Assembly: GCF_041435495.1 (NCBI RefSeq)
Contig: NZ_CP108644.1
Location: 5,937,501-6,001,500 of the forward strand
Direction of reading: 5' to 3'
Source: Streptomyces sp. NBC_01116
GTDB taxonomy: Bacteria > Actinomycetota > Actinomycetes > Streptomycetales > Streptomycetaceae
Length of the DNA stretch: 64,000 nucleotides
Positions 33,593 to 41,362 of this stretch are shown here, in pieces; within the stretch, counting starts at the first letter, position 1; each line of letters begins with the position of its first letter. The notes under the pieces were generated by a model, which did no database searches, had not been told where the DNA came from, and saw only the letters and a list, made by a program, of their open reading frames with translations. A program made the position numbers and the translations under genes.

Positions 33593-34984
33593 ATGAGCCG
33601 CTCCGCACACCCCGCAGGACCCCGTCACGCCGACGTCCTCACCGAGGGGCACTACTCCGCGCCCGCCGCCGACCTCAACGTCCTCGACGAGAAGGTCTGG
33701 TCGCGCACCGTCACCCGCGACGCGGACGGCGCCCTCACCGTCGGCGGGATCGCCGTCGCCCGGCTCGCGGAGGAGTTCGGCACGCCCGCCTACTTCCTCG
33801 ACGAGAGCGACTTCCGGGCCCGCTGCCGCGCCTGGTCCGACGCCTTCGGGCCGGACGCCGACGTCTTCTACGCCGGGAAGGCCTTCCTCTCCCGCGCCGT
33901 CGTGCGCTGGCTGAAGGAAGAGGGGCTGAACCTCGACGTGTGCTCCGGCGGTGAGCTGACCACCGCGCTCGACGCCGGGATGCCCGCCGAGCGCATCGCC
34001 TTCCACGGCAACAACAAGACCGTCGCCGAGATCGAGCGGGCCGTCGCGGCGGGCGTCGGGCGGATCGTGCTCGACTCCTTCCAGGAGATCGTCCGCGTCG
34101 CCCACATCGCCCAGCGGCACGGAGTCCGCCAGCGGGTGCAGATCCGCGTCACCGTCGGCGTCGAGGCCCACACCCACGAGTTCATCGCCACCGCGCACGA
34201 GGACCAGAAGTTCGGGATCGCGCTCGCCGACGGGCAGGCCGCCGAGGCGGTGCGCCGCGCCCTCGCCCTCGACGGCCTCGACCTCATCGGCGTCCACTCG
34301 CACATCGGCTCGCAGATCTTCGACATGGCCGGCTTCGAGGTCTCCGCCCGGCGCGTGGTGCAGCTGCTCGCCGAGGTCCGCGACGAGCACGGCGTCGAAC
34401 TGCCCGAGATCGACCTGGGCGGCGGTCTCGGCATCGCGTACACCTCCGAGGACGACCCCCGCGAACCGCACGAGATCGCCAAGGCGCTCAGCGACATCGT
34501 CACCCGCGAGTGCGAGGCGGCGAAGCTGCGCACCCCCCGCATCTCCGTCGAGCCGGGCCGCGCCATCGTCGGACCCACCGCGTTCACGCTGTACGAGGTG
34601 GGCACGATCAAGCCCCTGGAGGGGCTGCGGACGTACGTCAGCGTCGACGGCGGCATGTCGGACAACATCCGCACCGCGCTGTACGACGCCGAGTACAGCG
34701 TCGCGCTCGTCTCCCGCAGCTCGGACGCCGAACCCATGCTCGTCCGGGTCGTCGGCAAGCACTGCGAGAGCGGTGACATCGTGGTCAAGGACGCGTTCCT
34801 GCCCGCCGACCTGGCCCCCGGCGACCTGATCGCCGTCCCCGCCACCGGCGCGTACTGCCGTTCCATGGCCAGCAACTACAACCACGCACTGCGTCCGCCG
34901 GTCGTCGCGGTCCGCGACGGAGAGGCACGCGTCATCGTCCGGCGCGAGACGGAGGAAGATCTCCTGCGTCTCGATGTCGGCTGA
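33593..34984 (+). CDS. lysA: Diaminopimelate decarboxylase
   Basis: 463-aa PLP enzyme of fold type III that decarboxylates meso-DAP to L-lysine, the last step of lysine synthesis. PLP Lys is in YAGKAFLS (near 96), the phosphate-binding HSHIGSQIF and GGGLGIAY follow, and the active-site EPGRAIVG and DAFLPADLAPGD are intact. The ATG is 33 bp after nrtL with a modest GAGAGAA site. It opens the aspartate-family cluster lysA-hom-thrC-thrB. Confidence 0.96.
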   Translation: MSRSAHPAGPRHADVLTEGHYSAPAADLNVLDEKVWSRTVTRDADGALTVGGIAVARLAEEFGTPAYFLDESDFRARCRAWSDAFGPDADVFYAGKAFLSRAVVRWLKEEGLNLDVCSGGELTTALDAGMPAERIAFHGNNKTVAEIERAVAAGVGRIVLDSFQEIVRVAHIAQRHGVRQRVQIRVTVGVEAHTHEFIATAHEDQKFGIALADGQAAEAVRRALALDGLDLIGVHSHIGSQIFDMAGFEVSARRVVQLLAEVRDEHGVELPEIDLGGGLGIAYTSEDDPREPHEIAKALSDIVTRECEAAKLRTPRISVEPGRAIVGPTAFTLYEVGTIKPLEGLRTYVSVDGGMSDNIRTALYDAEYSVALVSRSSDAEPMLVRVVGKHCESGDIVVKDAFLPADLAPGDLIAVPATGAYCRSMASNYNHALRPPVVAVRDGEARVIVRRETEEDLLRLDVG

Positions 34985-35004
34985 TGAAATAGTCATCTCA
35001 GGAT

Positions 35005-35033
35005 CCGGACGGGGGTCAGAAACTCCCGTCCGG
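35005..35033 (+). terminator. Hairpin between lysA and hom
   Basis: Perfect 9-bp inverted repeat CCGGACGGG / CCCGTCCGG with an 11-nt loop, 21 bp after the lysA stop. It may end lysA transcripts or attenuate read-through into hom. Confidence 0.55.
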
Positions 35034-35079
35034 TGAGTGAGACTGGTCCCCAATGAGCATGTATGAGAAACGAGGTCGG

Positions 35080-36381
35080 ATGATGCGTACGCGTCCGCTG
35101 AAGGTGGCGCTGCTGGGCTGTGGTGTGGTCGGCTCAGAGGTGGCGCGCATCATGACGACGCACGCCGACGACCTCGCGGCGCGCATCGGCGCGCCCGTCG
35201 AGCTCGCCGGCGTGGCCGTCCGCCGGCCCTCGAAGGTGCGTGAGGGCATCGACCCCGCACTGATCACCACCGACGCCACCGCGCTCGTGGAGCGCGGCGA
35301 CATCGACGTCGTCATCGAGGTCATCGGGGGGATCGAGCCCGCCCGGGCGCTCATCACCACCGCCTTCGAGAACGGCGCGAGCGTCGTCTCCGCCAACAAG
35401 GCGCTGCTCGCCGAGGACGGTGCGGCCCTGCACGCCGCCGCCGAGAAGTACGGCCGCGACCTGTACTACGAGGCCGCCGTCGCCGGGGCCATCCCGCTGG
35501 TGCGGCCGCTGCGCGAGTCGCTCGCCGGGGACAAGGTCAACCGGGTGCTCGGCATCGTCAACGGCACGACCAACTTCATCCTCGACAAGATGGACACGAG
35601 CGGCGCCGGCTACTCCGAGGCGCTCGACGAGGCCACCGCCCTCGGGTACGCCGAAGCGGACCCGACCGCCGACGTCGAGGGCTTCGACGCCGCCGCGAAG
35701 GCCGCCATCCTCGCCGGGATCGCCTTCCACACCCGGGTGAAGATCGGCGACGTGCACCGCGAGGGCATCACCGAGGTCACCGCCGCCGACATCGCCTCGG
35801 CCCGCCGGATGGGCTGCACGGTCAAACTGCTGGCCATCTGCGAGCGCGCCGCCGACGGGGCCTCCGTCACCGCCCGCGTCCACCCCGCGATGATCCCGCT
35901 CAGCCACCCGCTGGCCTCGGTCCGCGAGGCGTACAACGCGGTCTTCATCGAGGCCGACGCGGCCGGGCAGCTCATGTTCTACGGGCCCGGCGCCGGCGGA
36001 TCGCCGACCGCGTCCGCGGTCCTCGGCGACCTCGTCGCCGTCTGCCGCAACAAACTGGGCGAGGCCACCGGCCCCGGTGAGTCCGCCTACACGCGCCTGC
36101 CGGTCAGCCCCATGGGCGAGGTCGTCACGCGCTACCACATCAGCCTCGACGTGGCCGACAAGCCGGGCGTGCTCGCCCAGGTCGCGACGGTCTTCGCCGA
36201 GCAGGGCGTATCCATCGACACGGTACGTCAGCAGGGACGTCCGGACGGAGACGGCGAGGCATCCCTCGTCGTCGTCACCCACCGCGCGCCCGACGCCGCC
36301 CTCTCCGGGACCGTCGAAGCGCTGCGCAAGCTCGACACCGTGCGCGGTGTCGCCAGCATCATGCGTGTTGAAGGGGAGTAA
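35080..36381 (+). CDS. hom: Homoserine dehydrogenase
   Basis: 433-aa NAD(P)-dependent homoserine dehydrogenase, which makes homoserine for Thr and Met. The Rossmann motif LLGCGVVGSEV is at the start. Catalytic core stretches are ANKALLAEDG, EAAVAGAIPLVRPLRESL, NGTTNFIL and GYAEADPTADVEGFDAAAKAAI. A C-terminal ACT domain (from about residue 350, ISLDVADKPGVLAQVATVF) suggests feedback control by threonine. ATG 35080 or 35083 has GAGG at suitable spacing; an in-frame ATG at 35053 is a weaker alternative. Confidence 0.96.
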   Translation: MMRTRPLKVALLGCGVVGSEVARIMTTHADDLAARIGAPVELAGVAVRRPSKVREGIDPALITTDATALVERGDIDVVIEVIGGIEPARALITTAFENGASVVSANKALLAEDGAALHAAAEKYGRDLYYEAAVAGAIPLVRPLRESLAGDKVNRVLGIVNGTTNFILDKMDTSGAGYSEALDEATALGYAEADPTADVEGFDAAAKAAILAGIAFHTRVKIGDVHREGITEVTAADIASARRMGCTVKLLAICERAADGASVTARVHPAMIPLSHPLASVREAYNAVFIEADAAGQLMFYGPGAGGSPTASAVLGDLVAVCRNKLGEATGPGESAYTRLPVSPMGEVVTRYHISLDVADKPGVLAQVATVFAEQGVSIDTVRQQGRPDGDGEASLVVVTHRAPDAALSGTVEALRKLDTVRGVASIMRVEGE

Positions 36382-36388
36382 AGGACCC

Positions 36389-37459
36389 ATGACCAGCAAG
36401 GGCACCCACCAGTGGCGCGGCATCATCGAGGAGTACCGGGACCGGCTTCCGGTCACGAGCACGACGCCCGTCGTCACGCTTCGTGAGGGCGGCACGCCGC
36501 TCGTTCCGGCGCAGGTCCTCTCCGAGCGCACGGGCTGCGAGGTGCACCTCAAGGTCGAGGGCGCCAACCCCACCGGTTCGTTCAAGGACCGCGGCATGAC
36601 CATGGCCATCACCCGGGCCAAGGAGGAGGGGGCGAAGGCCGTCATCTGCGCCTCCACCGGCAACACCTCGGCCTCCGCCGCGGCGTACGCCGTGCGCGCG
36701 GGGATGGTCTGCGCCGTCCTCGTACCGCAGGGCAAGATCGCGCTCGGCAAGATGGGCCAGGCGCTCGTGCACGGCGCCAAGATCCTCCAGGTCGACGGCA
36801 ACTTCGACGACTGCCTGACCCTGGCCCGATCGCTCTCGGACAACTACCCGGTGGCGCTGGTCAATTCGGTCAATCCGGTCCGTATCGAGGGCCAGAAGAC
36901 CGCCGCGTTCGAGATCGTCGACGCGCTCGGCGACGCCCCCGACATCCACGTCCTGCCGGTCGGCAACGCGGGCAACATCACCGCGTACTGGAAGGGGTAC
37001 ACCGAGTACGCCGGTGACGGCGTCTCGACCCGCTCCCCGCGTATGTGGGGGTTCCAGGCCTCCGGTTCCGCGCCCATCGTGCGCGGCGAGGTCGTCAAGG
37101 ACCCCTCCACCATCGCCACCGCGATCCGCATCGGCAACCCGGCCTCCTGGGACTACGCGCTCGCCGCGCGCGACGAGTCGGGCGGCTTCATCGACGAGGT
37201 GACGGACCGGCAGATCCTGTCCGCGTACCGGCTGTTGGCCTCCCAGGAGGGCGTCTTCGTGGAGCCCGCGTCGGCGGCTTCCGTCGCCGGCCTGCTCAAG
37301 GCCGCCGAAGAGGGCAAGGTCGACCCCGGCCAGCGCATCGTCTGCACGGTCACCGGCAACGGCCTCAAGGACCCCGACTGGGCCGTCGCGGGCGCCCCGC
37401 AGCCGGTCACCGTCCCGGTCGACGCGGCCACCGCCGCCGAGAAGCTCGGACTCGTCTGA
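36389..37459 (+). CDS. thrC: Threonine synthase
   Basis: 356-aa PLP enzyme converting O-phosphohomoserine to threonine. PLP Lys is in NPTGSFKDRGM (near 65), with CASTGNTSASAAAYA as the phosphate/substrate loop and VGNAGNITAYWKGY further on. It starts 8 bp after hom with AAAGGACCC upstream, so the two are co-transcribed. A 12-bp hairpin follows the stop. Confidence 0.96.
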   Translation: MTSKGTHQWRGIIEEYRDRLPVTSTTPVVTLREGGTPLVPAQVLSERTGCEVHLKVEGANPTGSFKDRGMTMAITRAKEEGAKAVICASTGNTSASAAAYAVRAGMVCAVLVPQGKIALGKMGQALVHGAKILQVDGNFDDCLTLARSLSDNYPVALVNSVNPVRIEGQKTAAFEIVDALGDAPDIHVLPVGNAGNITAYWKGYTEYAGDGVSTRSPRMWGFQASGSAPIVRGEVVKDPSTIATAIRIGNPASWDYALAARDESGGFIDEVTDRQILSAYRLLASQEGVFVEPASAASVAGLLKAAEEGKVDPGQRIVCTVTGNGLKDPDWAVAGAPQPVTVPVDAATAAEKLGLV

Positions 37460-37469
37460 TCCCTCGCGC

Positions 37470-37498
37470 GCCGGTCGCGGCCCAGCGCCGCGGCCGGC
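37470..37498 (+). terminator. Hairpin after thrC
   Basis: 12-bp stem GCCGGTCGCGGC / GCCGCGGCCGGC with one G-U wobble and a 5-nt loop, 11 bp after the thrC stop. It probably ends the hom-thrC transcript. Confidence 0.6.
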
Positions 37499-37857
37499 CC
37501 GGGCAACCGTGGCAACCCGCTCAACCAGCCCCTTTCCCGGGCCGAGAGCGCATGGGAGGCGGGCGACACGCATCGTGCGCCTCCTGTGCGCCCTATGTCG
37601 CCGCAGAACCTTCCTTCGATAAGCTGTACCCCATCCGCCCGGTATCCGCCCGCCGGACCGCCACGGTTGCGGTCCCCGTCGTGGCCGCCGGGCCGGCCGC
37701 CGGATTCCCGCACCGTCTCGGAGCCCTCCGCACAGCCGCGACCCCCACCGCCATGACCCCCGCCGTTCGCCCCCGCCCCTGAGCCCCGCCCTCAGGCCCC
37801 GCCGCCGCAGAGCCACCGCACTGCATCCCCGCCGCCTTACAAGGAGTGGTCCGACCG
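37499..37857 (+). other. Long gap between thrC and thrB
   Basis: About 360 bp without a credible gene. One candidate -10 is TAAGCT (37620-37625) with a weak -35 (TGTCGC at 37596-37601), which would give thrB its own promoter and a leader of about 225 nt. I see no Thr/Ile-rich leader peptide. AAGGAG at 37841-37846 is the thrB ribosome site. Confidence 0.4.
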
Positions 37858-38775
37858 ATGGCCGGTCCCGCGTTCCGAGCCGCCGCCGTCAGGGTGCGCG
37901 TCCCCGCAACCAGCGCCAACCTGGGTCCGGGTTTCGACGCCCTGGGCCTCTCGCTGGGGTTGTACGACGACGTCGTCGTCCGGGTCGCCGACTCCGGGCT
38001 GAACATCGACATCGCAGGTGAGGGCAGCGAGACGCTGCCCCGCGACGAGAGCCACCTGCTCGTGCGCTCGATGCGCACCGCGTTCGACCTGCTCGGAGGC
38101 CAGCCCCGCGGTCTGGAGATCGTCTGCGCCAACCGCATCCCGCACGGCCGCGGCCTCGGCTCCTCCTCCGCCGCCATCTGCGCCGGAATCGTCGCCGCCC
38201 GCGCCGTGACGACCGGCGGCGACGCCCGCCTCGACGACGCGGCGCTGCTGGAGCTGGCGACCGAGATCGAGGGGCACCCCGACAACGTCGCGGCCTGTCT
38301 GCTCGGCGGCTTCACGCTCGCCTGGATGGACGGCGGCGCGGCCCGGGCGATCAGGATGGACCCCGCCGGATCCGTCGTCCCGGTGGTCTTCGTCCCCGGG
38401 CGCCCGGTGCTCACCGAGACGGCGCGCGGCCTGCTCCCGCGCACCGTCCCGCACGTCGACGCGGCCCTCAACGCAGGCCGGGCGGCACTGCTCGTCGAGG
38501 CCCTGACCCGTCGCCCGGAACTGCTGCTCGCCGCGACCGAGGACCGGATCCACCAGGAATACCGGGGCCCCGCCATGCCGGAGAGCGTGGAACTGGTCCA
38601 CCGCCTGCGCGCCGACGGCGTGCCCGCGGTCATCTCCGGCGCCGGGCCCACGGTCCTCGCGCTGACGGAGGAGGGCTCGGCCGACAAGGTCGCCCGACTG
38701 GCGGGGGAGGGCTGGGCGGCGAACCGGCTGGCCCTCGACGCGACGGGCGCCAGTGTGCTGCCGCTGGCCGCGTGA
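37858..38775 (+). CDS. thrB: Homoserine kinase
   Basis: 305-aa GHMP kinase that phosphorylates homoserine. N-terminal VRVPATSANLGPGFDALGL, ATP-binding PHGRGLGSSSAA (near 96-107) and C-terminal VPAVISGAGPTVLAL are all intact. ATG 37858 is taken; AAGGAG ends 11 nt upstream, and a GTG at 37846 overlaps that site and is unlikely. It is separated from thrC by a terminator-like hairpin and 398 bp. Confidence 0.95.
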   Translation: MAGPAFRAAAVRVRVPATSANLGPGFDALGLSLGLYDDVVVRVADSGLNIDIAGEGSETLPRDESHLLVRSMRTAFDLLGGQPRGLEIVCANRIPHGRGLGSSSAAICAGIVAARAVTTGGDARLDDAALLELATEIEGHPDNVAACLLGGFTLAWMDGGAARAIRMDPAGSVVPVVFVPGRPVLTETARGLLPRTVPHVDAALNAGRAALLVEALTRRPELLLAATEDRIHQEYRGPAMPESVELVHRLRADGVPAVISGAGPTVLALTEEGSADKVARLAGEGWAANRLALDATGASVLPLAA

Positions 38776-39166
38776 CCACATGTGATTACCGGTGAGCGAG
38801 AGGGGGAATGTTTGTTGGAGCCGGTAGTGTTAACCTCAAGTCTGCAACCGACGTCTTTGAGGCGCGTTGCTTCGTGTCCCCCTCCGGGACCACCATTCTT
38901 CCGGGAGCCTCCCCAACTGCCTGAGCAGCCTGCCTGAGCAGTTTCGAGCACGCTCCGGAACCGGCACGACACCCCTCGCTCGTCCAGGAGTGGGCCGAGC
39001 AGGGGGATCTCGCGCCGGACCCCGCACGTTCATCTCTCCGCCGTACACCCGGCGGACCACCGCCCCGGCAAGGTCCGCGATCCAGCAAGATCAACAGACC
39101 GCAGTCGGACAGCACAACCGGTCGCCGAGCCAGAAGGCCGACGTCCGCTCCAGGGAAGGACCCTTC
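38776..39166 (+). promoter_or_regulatory. Promoter and long leader of rho
   Basis: 391 bp without a credible gene. TAGTGT (38825-38830) is a likely -10. The leader of about 330 nt contains CTGCCTGAGCAG twice (38917-38928 and 38930-38941). Each copy can form a CTGC/GCAG hairpin, and AACTGC/GCAGTT can close both into one larger stem. Rho is autogenously attenuated in other bacteria, so this is a plausible control region. Confidence 0.5.
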
Positions 39167-41212
39167 GTGAGCGACACCACCGATCTGATGGGCGTGACTG
39201 CCGACAAGAGCGTCGACAGCGCCGCGCCCGCCGAAGGTGCTGCCACTGGCACCACCGCACGGCGCCGCCGCTCCGGCACCGGCCTTGAGGGCATGGTCCT
39301 GGCCGAGCTGCAGCAGGTCGCGTCCGGCCTCGGCATCAGGGGCACTGCGCGGATGCGCAAGAGCCAGCTGATCGAGGTCATCAAGGAGGCGCAGGCGGGT
39401 GGCGGATCCGCCGCCCCCAAGGCCTCCTCCAAGGCCGCAGAGGCCCCCGCCGAGGCGGAGAGCAAGCCGAAGCGCCGCGCGACCTCGAAGGCGCGCACCG
39501 GGGACGAGCCCGCCGCTGCCGCAGCCGAGAAGGACACGGCCCAGCAGCAGATCGACATCCCCGGTCAGCCGGCCAGCGACGACCAGCCCGCGGGCGAGCG
39601 TCGTCGCCGCCGTGCGACCGCGCAGGCGGGCAGCCCCGACACCAAGACCGAGGCGAAGACCGAGGTCAAGGCCAAGGCGGAGCCCCAGGCCGAGCAGAAG
39701 ACCGAGGAGCGGGGCGAGCCCAAGGGCGACGCCAGGGCCGAGGCCTCCGCCGACACGGCCGAGGGCCGTCGCGGAGACCGTCGCGACCGCGGTGAGCGGG
39801 GTGAGCGCGGCGAGCGCCGTGAGCGCCAGCGCGACCGTCGCGGCAAGGGCGACGACCAGGGCCAGCAGGGCGGCGGCGGGCAGCGCCCGCAGCGCCAGGG
39901 CCAGGGCGGTGGCGGCCAGGGGCAGGGCCAGCAGAACCGCGACAACGGTCCGCAGGACGACTTCGACGACGAGGCGGGCGGCCGCCGTGGCCGTCGCGGC
40001 CGCTACCGCGACCGCCGTGGCCGTCGCGGGCGCGACGACTTCGCCAGCGATGTGCAGGTGGCCGACGACGACGTCCTGATCCCCGTCGCGGGCATCCTGG
40101 ACATCCTCGACAACTACGCGTTCATCCGGACCTCCGGCTACCTGCCGGGCCCGAACGACGTGTACGTCTCGCTCGCCCAGGTCCGCAAGAACGGCCTGCG
40201 CAAGGGTGACCACGTCACCGGCGCGGTGCGCCAGCCCAAGGACGGCGAGCGGCGCGAGAAGTTCAACGCGCTGGTCCGCCTCGACTCGGTCAACGGCATG
40301 GCCCCCGAGTCGGGCCGCGGCCGCCCCGAGTTCCAGAAGCTGACCCCGCTCTACCCGCAGGACCGGCTCCGCCTGGAGACCGACTCCAACATCCTGACGA
40401 CGCGGATCATCGACCTGGTGGCCCCGATCGGGAAGGGCCAGCGCGGACTCATCGTGGCCCCGCCGAAGACCGGCAAGACCATGATCCTGCAGGCCATCGC
40501 CAACGCGATCACGGTCAACAGCCCCGAGTGCCACCTGATGGTCGTCCTGGTCGACGAGCGTCCGGAAGAGGTCACCGACATGCAGCGGTCGGTGAAGGGC
40601 GAGGTCATCTCCTCGACCTTCGACCGTCCCGCCGAGGACCACACCACCGTCGCCGAGCTGGCCATCGAGCGCGCCAAGCGCCTCGTCGAGCTGGGTCACG
40701 ACGTGGTCGTCCTGCTCGACTCGATCACCCGCCTGGGCCGCGCGTACAACCTCGCGGCGCCGGCCTCCGGCCGCATCCTGTCCGGTGGTGTCGACTCGAC
40801 CGCGCTCTACCCCCCGAAGCGCTTCTTCGGCGCCGCGCGCAACATCGAGGACGGCGGCTCGCTGACCATCCTGGCCACCGCGCTCGTCGAGACCGGCTCG
40901 CGCATGGACGAGGTGATCTTCGAGGAGTTCAAGGGCACCGGCAACATGGAGCTCAAGCTCGACCGGAAGCTCTCGGACAAGCGCATCTTCCCGGCGGTGG
41001 ACGTCGACGCGTCCTCCACCCGCAAGGAAGAGATCCTGCTCGGCACCGACGAGCTGGCGGTCGTCTGGAAGCTGCGCCGGGTGCTGCACGCGCTCGACCA
41101 GCAGCAGGCGATCGAGCTCCTCCTGGACCGGATGAAGAAGACCCAGTCCAACGCGGAGTTCCTGCTCCAGATCCAGAAGACGACGCCGGGCAGCGGAAAC
41201 GGCAACGACTGA
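39167..41212 (+). CDS. rho: Transcription termination factor Rho
   Basis: 681-aa RNA-dependent ATPase that ends transcription. The Rho N-terminal helical domain (VLAELQQVASGLGIRGTARM) is near residues 43-65. An insertion rich in Arg, Gly, Asp, Gln and Lys (about 85-295), typical of actinobacteria, follows. Next come the cold-shock-like RNA-binding domain (about 300-375), Walker A APPKTGKT (near 431) and Walker B VVLLDSITRLGRAYN (near 511). GTG 39167 is chosen because GGGAAGGA precedes it and the earlier residues in the open frame are not Rho-like. Confidence 0.96.
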   Translation: MSDTTDLMGVTADKSVDSAAPAEGAATGTTARRRRSGTGLEGMVLAELQQVASGLGIRGTARMRKSQLIEVIKEAQAGGGSAAPKASSKAAEAPAEAESKPKRRATSKARTGDEPAAAAAEKDTAQQQIDIPGQPASDDQPAGERRRRRATAQAGSPDTKTEAKTEVKAKAEPQAEQKTEERGEPKGDARAEASADTAEGRRGDRRDRGERGERGERRERQRDRRGKGDDQGQQGGGGQRPQRQGQGGGGQGQGQQNRDNGPQDDFDDEAGGRRGRRGRYRDRRGRRGRDDFASDVQVADDDVLIPVAGILDILDNYAFIRTSGYLPGPNDVYVSLAQVRKNGLRKGDHVTGAVRQPKDGERREKFNALVRLDSVNGMAPESGRGRPEFQKLTPLYPQDRLRLETDSNILTTRIIDLVAPIGKGQRGLIVAPPKTGKTMILQAIANAITVNSPECHLMVVLVDERPEEVTDMQRSVKGEVISSTFDRPAEDHTTVAELAIERAKRLVELGHDVVVLLDSITRLGRAYNLAAPASGRILSGGVDSTALYPPKRFFGAARNIEDGGSLTILATALVETGSRMDEVIFEEFKGTGNMELKLDRKLSDKRIFPAVDVDASSTRKEEILLGTDELAVVWKLRRVLHALDQQQAIELLLDRMKKTQSNAEFLLQIQKTTPGSGNGND

Positions 41213-41243
41213 CCGCTGTTTCGTCGTTCGGCAACTGTCCGGT

Positions 41244-41279
41244 GAATCCGCCCCGTTACTCAAGTGACGGGGCGGATTC
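41244..41279 (+). terminator. Terminator of rho
   Basis: Inverted repeat with a 13-bp perfect outer stem (GAATCCGCCCCGT, 41244-41256, with 41267-41279), extended inward by a G-U and three Watson-Crick pairs. 31 bp after the rho stop. Confidence 0.75.
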
Positions 41280-41292
41280 CTGCATGTAATAT
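41264..41292 (+). promoter_or_regulatory. Promoter of the protease gene inside the rho terminator
   Basis: GTGACG (41264-41269) and the near-consensus TAATAT (41287-41292) are 17 bp apart. The -35 lies in the descending arm of the rho terminator hairpin. The predicted leader is about 65 nt. Confidence 0.45.
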
Positions 41293-41362
41293 CAAATCGC
41301 CGACAATCTCCCCCCACTTGCGGCACATTCACTCGACGCCTTTGGGAAAACGGGAGACTTGC

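Noticed and set aside
37460..37857. Threonine attenuation leader peptide before thrB
   Set aside because: No short frame rich in Thr or Ile codons with a ribosome site is present; the small ATG frame at about 37595 is Pro/Arg-rich shadow sequence.
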